Of a DNA stretch of 52,918 nucleotides, positions 1-8,492 are shown piece after piece (position 1 is the stretch's first letter; the number at the start of each line of letters is the position of its first letter). The notes below the pieces were generated by a model that searched no databases, was not told the origin of the DNA, and saw only the letters and a program-made list of their open reading frames with translations. The stretch is from the NCBI GenBank assembly GCA_028277585.1, contig JANQFY010000002.1, positions 1 to 52,918 of the forward strand. Reading direction: 5' to 3'. This stretch comes from Sedimentisphaerales bacterium (lineage in GTDB: Bacteria > Planctomycetota > Phycisphaerae > Sedimentisphaerales > Anaerobacaceae). A program made the position numbers and the translations under genes.

Positions 1-569
1 AAGACCGCGACCTTCTCGTTGGTCTTCTTCTCCAGGCCATAGGCCAGGGCGGACGCCGTCGGCTCGTTGCTGATGCGATCGCCTTCCAGCCCGGCGATCT
101 TGCCCCCGTCCTTGGTCGCCTGACGCTGGGCGTCGTTGAAGTAGGCAGGCACCGTGATCACGGCTCGGTCGACCTTCTCGCCCAGATAGTCCTCGGCGGT
201 CTTCTTGAGGTCCTGCAGGATCATCGCCGAGACCTCCGGGGGCGTGTACTCTTTGCCCCGCACGCTGACCTTCACCAGCTCGGTCGCGCCGCCCGTGATG
301 CCGTAAGGGACGATCTTCTCTTCCGAAGCCACCTCACTGTGGCGTCGGCCCATGAAACGCTTCACCGAGAAGACCGTGTTTTCAGGATTAGTGACCTGCT
401 GGTGCTTGGCGATCTGCCCGACCAGTCGCTCGCCCTTGTCGGTGAAACCGACGACCGACGGGGTCAGTCGCGATCCGGAAGCGTTGACCAGCACCTTCGG
501 CGCCGAGCCTTCCATCACGGCTACGACTGAGTTCGTGGTTCCGAGGTCTATTCCAATAATCTTAGCCAT
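1..569 (-). CDS. dnaK: Chaperone DnaK (Hsp70), N-terminal part, cut by window edge
   Basis: Reads leftwards out of the window; about 189 N-terminal codons are present. The translation begins [18 protein letters not shown], the phosphate-1 motif of the Hsp70 ATPase, and continues with the diagnostic [34 protein letters not shown] and [12 protein letters not shown] segments. It is the ATP-dependent cytoplasmic chaperone that works with DnaJ and GrpE. The ATG at 569-567 is preceded by a good ribosome binding site (GGAAAGGA about 10 nt upstream). No CIRCE-type inverted repeat is visible in the 300 bases upstream, so HrcA control is not supported from this sequence. Identification is secure. Confidence 0.97.
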   Translation of the reverse strand, partial: MAKIIGIDLGTTNSVVAVMEGSAPKVLVNASGSRLTPSVVGFTDKGERLVGQIAKHQQVTNPENTVFSVKRFMGRRHSEVASEEKIVPYGITGGATELVKVSVRGKEYTPPEVSAMILQDLKKTAEDYLGEKVDRAVITVPAYFNDAQRQATKDGGKIAGLEGDRISNEPTASALAYGLEKKTNEKVAV

Positions 570-868
570 TGCAAATGTCCTTTCCTTGCTCCCGAGTCGG
601 CAGTTCACGCGTCCCAGCAAGTATCTCTTCAAGTACCAGGCGCATAAGGCGTCACCTGGCTCCGCTATCAATTATGCAAAACCTATGCCAACGGGAACCG
701 AAACGGTGTTGGGCTGTTCTAATATGCTGCTATGAAATGGTTTGCGAGTTTCTCCTTCGGCTGAGGGGACTCCCGAGGCCGGGGGGGCGGCCCTCAGATT
801 GTCACGCCCCGTGCCATTTTGGCAGGCCGAGTCGCGTGAGAATCGCTGTCACGCTGCTTCTACTGAAT
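570..868. other. Intergenic region upstream of dnaK, no gene seen
   Basis: Leader and promoter region for dnaK on the minus strand. It holds a short interrupted palindrome (CCAGG...CCTGG, around 638-660), but no CIRCE element and no convincing sigma-70 or sigma-32 promoter that I can place. The short reading frames here have no recognisable protein features. Confidence 0.4.
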
Positions 869-1000
869 TAAAAAAGGGGGCTCTTCTTTCCCTTCTTATC
901 ATTCCTCTCATTATTGTTAGTGGCCGCTAGATGGTCGTCCGTTGGTCACGTGTCGATTGTCTGATGGTCGTCAAATGGTCATCGCCATTCGAATCGGGCG
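869..1000 (-). pseudogene. Decayed fragment related to the winged-helix gene at 29394-29933
   Basis: On the minus strand this stretch resembles the part of the 29394-29933 gene that encodes its lysine/asparagine-rich linker. The shared core, CTCATTATTGTTAGTGGCCG on the plus strand, is followed in both places by degenerate ATGG(T/C)CGTC-type triplets and preceded by TTTCCCTTCTT runs. In one frame it reads ATNNNE-N-KKGKK-PL like the intact gene. However, it carries a TGA in that frame upstream, stops right after PLF, and lacks the winged-helix region. It lies about 150 nt before tRNA-Leu. I interpret it as the remnant of a second copy; common descent is inferred from visual alignment only. Confidence 0.55.
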
Positions 1001-1028
1001 TTCCCATCGACCGACAAGCCGTTTTTGC

Positions 1029-1057
1029 TTGGTGAGCCCGAAGTGACGGCATATAAT
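1029..1057 (+). promoter_or_regulatory. Sigma-70-type promoter for tRNA-Leu
   Basis: TTGGTG at 1029-1034 and a perfect TATAAT at 1052-1057 are separated by 17 nt. The tRNA begins about 87 nt downstream of the expected start site. Spacing and -10 match are near ideal. Confidence 0.65.
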
Positions 1058-1150
1058 GCGGTTTCCAGAGGATCAAGCAGCGCGTCCCGGACGACGCCTC
1101 CTTTCCGGGAGTCGGGGTTTCGATCATAAGTGCTGTATTCAGAAGCATTT

Positions 1151-1233
1151 GGCCGAGTGGCGGAATGGCAGACGCTGGGGATTTAAAATCCCCTGCCCGA
1201 CAGGGCGTGTGGGTTCGAATCCCACCTCGGCTA
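1151..1233 (+). tRNA. tRNA-Leu (anticodon TAA)
   Basis: A class II tRNA of 83 nt. The acceptor stem GGCCGAG pairs with CTCGGCT (one G-T pair at the top), with discriminator A at 1233. The D-arm begins TGGCGGAATGGCAGACGC. The anticodon stem GGGGA/TCCCC encloses TTTAAAA, giving anticodon TAA. A long variable arm follows, then the T-arm GTGGG-TTCGAAT-CCCAC. CCA is not encoded. It is preceded by a strong promoter and is the only RNA gene seen. Confidence 0.95.
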
Positions 1234-1527
1234 GGTTCTGATTCGAGCGGAGCGGAGGTCTCCAGCATCCCGCGCGGCGGAAGGCAGATCGTTGTTCCGT
1301 CCGTCACATAACCGTCGTTTTGGCGCACCTTCGGTGCAACATCGTCGTATCGGACGTCACCCCGTTGTTTACAGGGCCCCCTCTTTGCGTTAGGATAGAC
1401 CGGTTCTGAGGTATGCGTAAATACCGCCGCACAACCAAACGAGCGATGGATTGCGCCGGGACGGCTACGGGCGGGCGTGTGTCAGGCCCCGCGTAGCGAT
1501 CCCGATGACTGCTACAGGAGGCAAGCT

Positions 1528-2856
1528 ATGACAGACAAGCGTTTTGGTCTATCAGACGTCGATAAGCCGAACCTCTATCGAGAGGCCTTTCCCTACAGCG
1601 AGTTTCCGAGAGTCGTCTTCGATAACGAGCGCGTCGACTACGAGATCCCCGAGAAGATCTGGATCACCGACACGACCTTCCGGGACGGTCAGCAGGCGCG
1701 GCCGCCTTACACGCCGGAACAGATCCTCCGCGTGTACGATCTGCTCCACGAGATCGACGGCGGGACCGGGCTGATCCGCCAGTGCGAGTTCTTCCTGTAC
1801 TCGGACCGCGATCGCAAAGCCGTCGAACTTTGTCAGGCCCGGGGCTATGAGTTCCCCGAGATCACCGGCTGGATCCGCGCGGTCGCCTCGGACTTCAAGC
1901 TCGTCTCGCAGATGGGCTTGCGCGAAACAGGCATTCTGACCTCGGCCAGCGACTACCATATCTTCCTCAAGCTCCGCAAGACGCGGGCCCAGGCGCTGGC
2001 CGGGTATCTCGACGTCGTCAAAGCGGCGCTCGATAGCGGGGTGATCCCGCGTTGCCATTTCGAGGACATCACGCGGGCCGATTTCGAAGGCTTCGTGTTG
2101 CCCTTCGCCTCCGAGCTGCTGAAGGTCGGCGAGAAGTACAACCAGCCGGTCAAGATCCGGCTCTGCGACACGCTCGGATTCGGCATCCCCTGGCCCGGCG
2201 TCGCCGTGCCGCGCAGCGTCCCCAAGCTCATCCATGGGCTGCGCCAAGTCGGGATTCAGCCCGAACAGCTCGAATGGCATGGGCACAACGATTTCCACAA
2301 GGTCGAGGTCAACGCCGCAACCGCCTGGCTCTACGGATGTTGCGCCGCCAACGGTGCGATCTTCGGCTGCGGCGAGCGGACGGGCAACCCGCCCCTCGAG
2401 GCGATGGTCGTCGAGCACGCTCAGCTCAAGGGAATGACCCCGGGCGTCAATTATGCCGCGATCACGGAGCTGGCCGAGTACGTACGTAAGGACATGGGCT
2501 TCGAGATCGCGCGAAACTACCCGCTGGTCGGTCGCGATTTCAATGTGACACGCGCGGGCATTCACGCCGACGGGCTGCTCAAGAACGAGGAGATCTACAA
2601 CTGCTTCGATACCGACAAGCTCCTCAAGCGTCCGATCGGCGTGGCGATCACCGACAAGACCGGCGCAGCGGGGATCAAGCACTGGATCGAGGCCCACTAC
2701 GAGATCCAGATCGCCAAGCACGACCCGCGGGTCATCAAGATCAAGGACCGGATCGACGCCGAGTACGCGGCCAGTCGGGTCTCTTCGATCTCCGACGACG
2801 AGATGTTCGGGTGGGTGCGCGATGCCTTCGGCGCCGATGCACCGCCCTTGAAGTAG
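1528..2856 (+). CDS. DRE-TIM metallolyase, probable Re-citrate synthase
   Basis: A 442-residue protein of the HMGL/isopropylmalate synthase superfamily. The metal- and acetyl-CoA-handling motif is ITDTTFRDGQQARPPY (about residues 48-63). Further family landmarks are IRQCEFFLYSDRDR, RCHFEDITRAD, RLCDTLGFG, EWHGHNDFHKV and GCGERTGNPPLEA. The pattern (GLIRQ-EFFLY, FPE-TGWIRA, GILTS-SDYHIFLKL, RAGIHADGLLKNEEIYN) matches what I remember of Re-citrate synthases of clostridia and Syntrophus better than LeuA or NifV. Such enzymes condense oxaloacetate and acetyl-CoA with opposite stereochemistry to ordinary citrate synthase. The ATG at 1528 is chosen because CAGGAGG lies 6 nt upstream; an earlier in-frame start has no such site. 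A HAD hydrolase follows after 40 nt. Homocitrate or isopropylmalate synthase remain alternatives. Confidence 0.75.
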   Translation: MTDKRFGLSDVDKPNLYREAFPYSEFPRVVFDNERVDYEIPEKIWITDTTFRDGQQARPPYTPEQILRVYDLLHEIDGGTGLIRQCEFFLYSDRDRKAVELCQARGYEFPEITGWIRAVASDFKLVSQMGLRETGILTSASDYHIFLKLRKTRAQALAGYLDVVKAALDSGVIPRCHFEDITRADFEGFVLPFASELLKVGEKYNQPVKIRLCDTLGFGIPWPGVAVPRSVPKLIHGLRQVGIQPEQLEWHGHNDFHKVEVNAATAWLYGCCAANGAIFGCGERTGNPPLEAMVVEHAQLKGMTPGVNYAAITELAEYVRKDMGFEIARNYPLVGRDFNVTRAGIHADGLLKNEEIYNCFDTDKLLKRPIGVAITDKTGAAGIKHWIEAHYEIQIAKHDPRVIKIKDRIDAEYAASRVSSISDDEMFGWVRDAFGADAPPLK

Positions 2857-2896
2857 CCGCGTATGACAGCACGTTAACCTGAAGAAAGGGGCCTGG

Positions 2897-3664
2897 ATGC
2901 CTCAACAAGAGATCAAAGCCGTACTGTTCGACCTGGGCGACACCCTGTTGAACTACGGCAAAGTCAACACCACCCGACTCGTCCTGCAGGCGGCGCGATC
3001 CTCGTACGACTATATCAAGGATCAGGGCCAGCCGCTCGGGAGCTTCACCGGCTACTTCCTGCGCTACCTCGTTCGTTTGCGGATCCACCATTTCCTCTCC
3101 GAATGCACCGGCCGCGATTTCGACGCGCTGGCGCTGCTGGCCAAGGTCGGCGAAAAAGAAGGAATCCATCTGGCCCGGCAACAATGGGAGCAGGTGATCT
3201 GGCATTGGTATGAGCCGCTCTGCGCTCAGACCCAGGTGGAGCGCGACCTCGTCGAGACACTGACGCGCCTCAAGGATCTCGGCCTGAAGCTGGGAATCCT
3301 CTCCAACACCTTCGTCAATCGCGAGGCGCTGGAGCGGCACATGGAGGCGGTCGGCATTCTGGATTTCTTCTCGGTGCGCCTCTATTCGTACGAACTGGGC
3401 ATGCGTAAGCCGGACGCGCGGATATTCCGGATCGCGGCCGAGAAGGTCGGCGAGGCGTTCGAGAATATCCTCTTCGTCGGGGACCGGATCGACAAGGACA
3501 TCCGACCCGCGCTGAAGGGCGGCATGGCCGCGGCGCTGAAGAACGCTTACACGAATGCGGGCAAAGCGACCCCGCCGGGCGCCTGGCGGATCAGCGAGAT
3601 TGCGGAATTGCCCGATCTGATCCAGCAAGCCGCGACGCGAACCCTACAAAGCGCCCCGGCGTAG
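2897..3664 (+). CDS. HAD-superfamily hydrolase
   Basis: A 255-residue soluble phosphohydrolase. Motif I is LFDLGDT with nucleophile Asp12 and Asp15. Motif II is ILSNT (around 135), motif III is the lysine of MRKPDARIFRIAAEKVG (around 170), and motif IV is LFVGDRIDKDI (around 195). The helical cap between motifs I and II is typical of subfamily IA (pyrophosphatase or phosphoglycolate-phosphatase type). The substrate cannot be told from sequence. It starts 40 nt after the citrate-synthase-like gene with AAAGGGG as ribosome binding site, so the two are probably cotranscribed. Confidence 0.85.
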   Translation: MPQQEIKAVLFDLGDTLLNYGKVNTTRLVLQAARSSYDYIKDQGQPLGSFTGYFLRYLVRLRIHHFLSECTGRDFDALALLAKVGEKEGIHLARQQWEQVIWHWYEPLCAQTQVERDLVETLTRLKDLGLKLGILSNTFVNREALERHMEAVGILDFFSVRLYSYELGMRKPDARIFRIAAEKVGEAFENILFVGDRIDKDIRPALKGGMAAALKNAYTNAGKATPPGAWRISEIAELPDLIQQAATRTLQSAPA

Positions 3665-3681
3665 AGCCGCAAGCGAAGAGT

Positions 3682-3831
3682 ACGTTTCATGTTTGTAGGT
3701 AGGGCTATGGCCATAGACCCCTGTAATTCCCGCGCAGGCGGGAATCCAGACGTTGAAGGTACACTCATAGTGTGTGGTCATATTGAACGCCAGTCTGTGG
3801 ATTCCTGCCTGCGCAGGAATGACAAAGGCGG
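3682..3831. repeat. MITE/BIME-like element, copy 1 (ATTCCCGCG core)
   Basis: Contains two palindromes: ATTCCCGCGCAGGCGGGAAT at 3725-3744 and its diverged inverse, ATTCCTGCCTGCGCAGGAAT at 3800-3819, about 55 nt apart. Together they can form a large cruciform or stem. To the left, TTTCATGTTTGTAGGTAGGG (3685-3704) matches the reverse complement of the right end of the copy at 10964-11180. The region 3665-3980 otherwise holds no gene. Confidence 0.8.
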
Positions 3832-3980
3832 GTATAGAGAAGTCAGTTACCGGCAAACATGAAGTGCGTATCAGGCGAAGACCCCGTCGAAAGGCGATTG
3901 ACAGGCCGCTCTCTGCGCCATACGATCGCCGCTCGTTTCTTTGCATTTTGAAGAGGCCTTTAGCTTCAAGGAGAACACAG

Positions 3981-4319
3981 ATGGCCGACGGCAACACAAT
4001 CGACGTAACCGACGCTGATTTTCAAAGCGTCGTTCTGGAATCGGATGTTCCCGTGCTCGTGGATTTCTGGGCGCCCTGGTGCGGCCCGTGCAAAATGGCG
4101 GCGCCCGTGCTGGAGAAGGTCGCCGGCGAGTACGGTGGGAAAGTGAAGATCTGCAAAGTCAACGTGGACGAGGAGCGGCAGATCGCCACGCAATACGGGA
4201 TCATGAGCATTCCCACGATGTTCCTGTTCAAGGACGGCCAGATGGTCGACCAGATCACGGGGGTCACGCCGAGCTTCGAGGCGGATCTCAAGGCCAAGAT
4301 CGATTCGCAGTTGGGTTAA
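3981..4319 (+). CDS. trxA: Thioredoxin
   Basis: A 112-residue cytoplasmic dithiol-disulfide oxidoreductase. The active site is WCGPC at residues 33-37 in the usual [12 protein letters not shown] context. The cis-proline segment is [11 protein letters not shown] and the core is [15 protein letters not shown]. Length is typical for the family. The start is fixed by AAGGAGA 8 nt upstream of ATG 3981. It is followed after 20 nt by thioredoxin reductase, its cognate electron donor, so the pair forms a complete NADPH-dependent thiol-reducing system. Confidence 0.96.
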   Translation: MADGNTIDVTDADFQSVVLESDVPVLVDFWAPWCGPCKMAAPVLEKVAGEYGGKVKICKVNVDEERQIATQYGIMSIPTMFLFKDGQMVDQITGVTPSFEADLKAKIDSQLG

Positions 4320-4339
4320 GCGCAGAGGACGCCATCGCT

Positions 4340-5338
4340 ATGAACGAGACGCTCTACGACGTCATCATCGTCGGGGCCGGCCCGGCCGGGCTCGGCGCCG
4401 CTCTCTACACCTCCCGGGACAGACTCAAGACCCTCATGCTCGAGAAGCTCATGCCCGGCGGTCAGATCAACAACACCAACCGGATCGAGAACTACCCCGG
4501 TTTCGACAAGATCGACGGACCCGGCCTGATCGAGCGGATGCAAAAGCAGGTCGACACCTTCGGCGCCGAGGTCAAGAGCGCCTCGGAAGTGACCAAGCTC
4601 GAAAAGCGTGAGGACGGGAACATCGCCGTCTCGTGTGATTCGCAGATCTACGTGGGCCGGGCGGTCATCCTCGCGCCGGGGAGCAACTACCGGCACCTGG
4701 GCGTCCCGGGCGAGGACGAGTTCCGCAACGCCGGCGCGGGCGTCAGCTACTGCGGCACCTGCGATGCGCCCTTCTTCCGCGAGCGCGAAGTCGTCTCGGT
4801 AGGCGGGGGCAACACTGCAATCGAGGAAGCCCTGCATCTGGCGAAGTACGCCAGCAAGGTGACGGTAGTCCACCGGCGCGACGAATTCCGGGCCGACAAG
4901 ATCCTCGTCGAAGAACTGCTCGCCAAGGCGAACGAACCCGATTCGAATCTCGTCATCAAGTACGACACCGTCGCGACCGCCATCGAGGGGGACGGGAAGG
5001 TCCAATCCGCCAAGCTCAAGAACGTCAAGACGGGAGCAGAAGAGGACTACCCGTGCGACGGCGTGTTCATCTTCGTAGGCATGGAGCCGAACACGGACTT
5101 CCTCAAGGGCTTCGTGGAACTGACTGACAGCGGCTTCATCAAGTGCGACTGCGCGTACCTGCGCACGAACGTGCCGGGCGTCTTCGTTGCGGGCGACTGC
5201 CGCATCGGAGCGGCGATGCAGTTGGTCACCGCTGTAGCCGACGGCGTCAACGCCGCACTGATGCTCAAGCAGTACTTCCGCGATCCGGACTGGTGGAACA
5301 GCCCGGTCGACGACGCGCTGCAGCCGGGCGGCTGGTAA
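4340..5338 (+). CDS. trxB: Thioredoxin reductase (NADPH)
   Basis: A 332-residue flavoprotein of the low-Mr thioredoxin reductase family. The FAD-binding GAGPAG is at residues 12-17 and the redox-active CGTC at 138-141, followed by DAPFF instead of the commoner DGFF. The NADPH domain has GGGNTAIEEALHLA and VVHRRDEFRA, whose HRR supports NADPH preference. The C-terminal FAD motif is GVFVAGDCR. CGTC in place of the usual CATC is a mild variant. It transfers electrons from NADPH to the TrxA encoded 20 nt upstream. The first in-frame ATG after trxA (4340) gives standard family length. Confidence 0.94.
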   Translation: MNETLYDVIIVGAGPAGLGAALYTSRDRLKTLMLEKLMPGGQINNTNRIENYPGFDKIDGPGLIERMQKQVDTFGAEVKSASEVTKLEKREDGNIAVSCDSQIYVGRAVILAPGSNYRHLGVPGEDEFRNAGAGVSYCGTCDAPFFREREVVSVGGGNTAIEEALHLAKYASKVTVVHRRDEFRADKILVEELLAKANEPDSNLVIKYDTVATAIEGDGKVQSAKLKNVKTGAEEDYPCDGVFIFVGMEPNTDFLKGFVELTDSGFIKCDCAYLRTNVPGVFVAGDCRIGAAMQLVTAVADGVNAALMLKQYFRDPDWWNSPVDDALQPGGW

Positions 5339-5377
5339 GCGCCTATCTGGAACCTTGATATGAGGAGAGGCAAAGCC

Positions 5378-6259
5378 ATGACGAACAGACGACAGTTCCT
5401 CAAGTCTTCCCTGGCCGCGATGGGCGGCGTAGTCATGCTCGGACCATCCGTCGGTCACGCCAACGATGCCTGCTGCAAGAAGCAAGCCCGCTGGGGATTC
5501 CTCTCCGATACGCACGTCCCGGCCGATCCACAGAACAACTATCGAGGTTTCTACCCCTATCAGAATATGCAGAAGGTCGTCGCGCAGATGACGGCGGATC
5601 TGCCCGAAGGCGTCGTCATCACGGGCGATCTGGCCCGGCTTGAAGGCTTGCCGGGCGATTATGCCAACGCCCGCAAGCTCCTGGCGCCGGTTGTAGAGAA
5701 GCGCCCCGTCTGCGTCGGGTTGGGCAACCATGACCATCGCGCGAACTTCCTCGCCGCCTTCGCCAAGCCGGGTGGCGCCAAACAGGCTGTGCACGGCAAG
5801 CACGTCGTCGTGGTCGATACCGGCCCGGTCCGCCTGATCGTGCTCGACTCGCTGCTCTACTGCAATAAGGTCGCGGGCCTGCTCGGCAGAAACCAGCGTA
5901 ACTGGCTCCAGAATGCCCTGACGGACGGCGACGATAAGCCGACGATGCTCTTCTTCCACCACACCCTGGGCGATGGGGATGGGGATCTGCTCGACGTGCC
6001 GCGCCTGTTCGAGCTCATCAAACCCGCCAAGCAGGTCAAAGCGCTCGTCTTCGGGCACTCGCACGTCTACAGTTTCAACGAATTCGAAGGCATCCATCTG
6101 ATCAACCTGCCGGCTAGCGGGTACAACTTCAACGACAGCCAGCCGGTCGGATGGGTCGAAGCGCGGCTGGCCGCCGCCGGTGGGGATTTCATCCTGCACA
6201 CCGTCGGAGGCAACACCCAGGCCGACGGCGCCACCAAAACCATCCAGTGGCGCTCCTAG
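5378..6259 (+). CDS. Tat-exported metallophosphoesterase, copy A
   Basis: A 293-residue calcineurin-like phosphoesterase. The N-terminus is a twin-arginine signal (MTNRRQFLKSSLAAMGGVVM), suggesting folded export to the periplasm. The dinuclear metal site is visible as SDTH, TGDLA, GNHD, FFHHT and GHSH, in family order. The start is set by GAGGAGAGG about 8 nt before ATG 5378. It begins 39 nt after trxB and may be in the same transcript. A paralogue lies at 6801-7694; both share the FYPYQN and GVIITGDLARL-type segments. The phosphoester substrate is unknown. Confidence 0.85.
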   Translation: MTNRRQFLKSSLAAMGGVVMLGPSVGHANDACCKKQARWGFLSDTHVPADPQNNYRGFYPYQNMQKVVAQMTADLPEGVVITGDLARLEGLPGDYANARKLLAPVVEKRPVCVGLGNHDHRANFLAAFAKPGGAKQAVHGKHVVVVDTGPVRLIVLDSLLYCNKVAGLLGRNQRNWLQNALTDGDDKPTMLFFHHTLGDGDGDLLDVPRLFELIKPAKQVKALVFGHSHVYSFNEFEGIHLINLPASGYNFNDSQPVGWVEARLAAAGGDFILHTVGGNTQADGATKTIQWRS

Positions 6260-6274
6260 CAACCGCCTCGGATC

Positions 6275-6435
6275 GGATACACTTCGCGTGTGTGGGCGCC
6301 TGACTCCTGCATACCTACGCCCGCTTCTGTGCGGGGAGACAAATCGTAGGGTGTGCACCGCACACCGTCTTCCTACGTCAACGAATGAGGTCGGTGTGCA
6401 TTGCACACCCTACGGTCCTGCGCGAGAATGACAGA
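6275..6435. repeat. MITE-like element, copy with GTAGGGTGTGC core
   Basis: The left 55 nt (GGATACACTTCGCGTGTGTG, then GGCGCCTGACTCCTG...) align with the left end of the element at 10964, but the core differs. Here the inverted pair is CGTAGGGTGTGCACCGCACACC at 6345-6366 (first 20: CGTAGGGTGTGCACCGCACA) and its complement at 6393-6414. GAGAATGACAG (6424-6434) resembles the end of the other family core. It sits between the two paralogous phosphoesterase genes. Confidence 0.65.
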
Positions 6436-6800
6436 TTCGGATCGTCAACGGCACGGGGGTGCGTAGCAGGAAGCCAGTATTGCTCATTGCGACCGGTAAA
6501 ATGCGCGCCGCCAGGAATCATTGACCTGATCACCCCCTCCAACGCTGCCTCCCTGCGCCCAATCGCTCCTTAACTGAAGGATAACTATATCCTAGTGGAG
6601 GATAGGGGGGGCTCGTGCCGATACTCTCACTGAGCAAAAAGGAAACCGGAGAAGGGTGCTTGGGGGTAGCTTTCGACGGGCCGCCCGGTAGGGCGGTTAA
6701 CGGAACGGAGGGATCGATACCGAAAGATTCGAGGTCGCCCGTGCGCTCGAACGCCAGACGGCTGCGCGGGGCGTGTCTCAGTATAGAAAGGCAACGGGTT
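6436..6800. other. Intergenic region between phosphoesterase paralogues
   Basis: No gene is recognised. The stretch ACTATATCCTAGTGGAGGATAGGGGGGGC (6583-6612, given here in outline: a short ATCCTagtgGAGGAT-like hairpin) precedes open sequence running into the 6801 gene. An in-frame extension of that gene back to about 6615 is possible but has no signal-peptide logic. Confidence 0.3.
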
Positions 6801-7694
6801 ATGTCCGGTACGACAGAACATCGGCTCAGTAGACGACAGTTTCTCCACGGCGCCATGGCGCTGGCCGGCGGGATCGCGACCTTCGGGCCGCAAGAGGTCC
6901 TGGCTTCCGATCGAAGTGATAGCGCTCACTGGGCGTTCCTTTCCGATACGCACATCTCCCGGAATTCGCGCAACAGATACCGAGGCTTCTATCCCTATCA
7001 GAATCTCCAGGAAATCACGGGCCAACTCAATTCGAGCCTGCCGGACGGCGTGATCATCACCGGCGATCTGGCCCGGCTCCGAGGACGTTCGGGAGACTAC
7101 CAGAACCTCAAGAAACTCCTGACGCCGGTCGCCCAGAAGCGGCCGATCCATCTGGCGACGGGCAACCACGACAACCGCGACAACTTCCTGAACACGTTCC
7201 AGAACACGGGCAGTCATGAATGGCGCGTCGGCGGCAAGCGAATCGTCACTGTCAAGACCAGCTCGGTCAATCTGATCCTGCTCGATTCGCTGCTCTTCGT
7301 CGACCTGCCCTGGGGACGGCTGGGCCAGGCCCAGCGCAAATGGCTCAAGACCTATCTCGAAGTCTGCGACGAGACGCCCACGATCCTGTGCCTGCACCAT
7401 CCCGTCAAGGGCTTCGGCTCGCTGCTCGATGGCGACAGCCTGCTGAAAGTCATCAAGCCCATGCCGAAGATCAAAGCCGTCGTGCATGGCCATTCCCACG
7501 AATTCGCGTTCCGACAGATCGACGGCATCCACATGATCAGTCTGCCCGCGACGGGGTACAACCAACTGAGCCGCGAGCCCGTCGGCTGGGTCGACGCCCA
7601 CCTGACCGACACGGAAGGCGTGTTCACCCTGAACGCCGTCGCCGGCAACACGCGTCAGCACGGGCACACCGAACGACTGCGCTGGCGAACGTAA
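6801..7694 (+). CDS. Tat-exported metallophosphoesterase, copy B
   Basis: A 297-residue paralogue of the 5378-6259 product. The Tat motif SRRQFLHG (residues 10-17) is followed by a hydrophobic stretch and ASD cleavage region. Metal-ligand motifs SDTH, TGDLA, GNHD, LHHP and GHSH are all retained, so it should be catalytically competent. The ATG at 6801 leaves a normal n-region before the twin arginine; its ribosome binding site (GAAAGG) is weak and rather distant. Likely a tandem duplication, since split by a repeat element. The substrate is unknown. Confidence 0.83.
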   Translation: MSGTTEHRLSRRQFLHGAMALAGGIATFGPQEVLASDRSDSAHWAFLSDTHISRNSRNRYRGFYPYQNLQEITGQLNSSLPDGVIITGDLARLRGRSGDYQNLKKLLTPVAQKRPIHLATGNHDNRDNFLNTFQNTGSHEWRVGGKRIVTVKTSSVNLILLDSLLFVDLPWGRLGQAQRKWLKTYLEVCDETPTILCLHHPVKGFGSLLDGDSLLKVIKPMPKIKAVVHGHSHEFAFRQIDGIHMISLPATGYNQLSREPVGWVDAHLTDTEGVFTLNAVAGNTRQHGHTERLRWRT

Positions 7695-7957
7695 GAGACG
7701 GCTGGTAAGACATCCTGGTGTGGGTCTGCCTTCTCATTGGCAGATGGTTCCTCCTCCTTCGGATCGCCGCGTCGCGCGCCAGGCGAACCTGACTGCACAA
7801 CTCGCCCCCGGCTCAAACACTCCGCGCACACGTTGTGATCGCGCCCGACCCCCGGGGGACGCTTCCCCCACGAACCGGCTGTCCAAATAACTGCCCTCGA
7901 TCCGTGCCCCCGCTTCAAGAGATTCGCACCACCATGCAGTCCCCAACGCTATCGATT

Positions 7958-7998
7958 TTGACTATCCCCTTGTCTGTGTGCTAAACATGGAGTAAATT
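7958..7998 (+). promoter_or_regulatory. Putative promoter region of rrf2-cyd operon
   Basis: Two overlapping sigma-70-like arrangements are visible: TTGACT (7958-7963), 18 nt, TAAACA (7982-7987); and TTGTCT (7970-7975), 17 nt, TAAATT (7993-7998). The second would start transcription just upstream of the Rrf2 gene. The AT-rich ATTAGTATAGG following it could be part of an Rrf2 operator. The rest of 7695-8032 shows no gene. Confidence 0.4.
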
Positions 7999-8032
7999 AG
8001 TATAGGTTTCGGGTTGGTGCCGGGGTGATTCC

Positions 8033-8473
8033 ATGATTCAGATTACACGTGCGACCGATTATGCCCTCCGCATGGTGGCTTACCTGGCCGCCAGCGGCCG
8101 TGATCGCCGTGTGCCGGCCTCGGAGATGTCGGCGACCCAGGAGATTCCGAGAGTGTTCGTTTCGAAGATCCTTCAAGCCCTGACGCAGGCGAAGATCCTG
8201 GCGACCGCGCCGGGGCGTAACGGCGGCGCGCAACTCTTGCGCCGGCCGGAAGATATCTCCGTGCTCGATGTCGTCGAGGCCGTTGAAGGCCCCGTCACTC
8301 TGAACCGCTGCCTGATTCGACAGGGCGCCTGCTCGCGGGATCAGACCTGCCCGATCCACCCGTTCTGGGCCGAGACAAGAGAGAAACTCGTCGGCGTTCT
8401 GGGCCGGGCCAAGATTGCCCAATTCATCGATCCGCCGGGATCGCGTCAACCTGTTCGCTCAAAGCACAAGTAG
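8033..8473 (+). CDS. Rrf2-family transcriptional regulator (NsrR/IscR-like)
   Basis: A 146-residue winged-helix regulator. The N-terminus ITRATDYALRMVAYLA and the region PRVFVSKILQALTQAKIL form the typical Rrf2 DNA-binding fold. Three cysteines, Cys93, Cys100 and Cys106 (C-x6-C-x5-C), sit where IscR and NsrR bind an Fe-S cluster. This suggests sensing of Fe-S status, NO or oxygen. It lies 19 nt upstream of a bd-type oxidase gene and is probably its local regulator. Family assignment is firm; the ligand is inferred. Confidence 0.9.
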   Translation: MIQITRATDYALRMVAYLAASGRDRRVPASEMSATQEIPRVFVSKILQALTQAKILATAPGRNGGAQLLRRPEDISVLDVVEAVEGPVTLNRCLIRQGACSRDQTCPIHPFWAETREKLVGVLGRAKIAQFIDPPGSRQPVRSKHK

Positions 8474-8492
8474 CTGGACAAGGAGAATCGTT

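Noticed and set aside
570-868. CIRCE element upstream of dnaK
   Set aside because: The TTAGCACTC-N9-GAGTGCTAA arrangement is not present in any recognisable form.
4316-6406. Long minus-strand open frame opposite trxB and phosphoesterase A
   Set aside because: It is antisense to two well-supported genes; the translation is low in recognisable motifs and fits a codon-bias shadow in GC-rich DNA.
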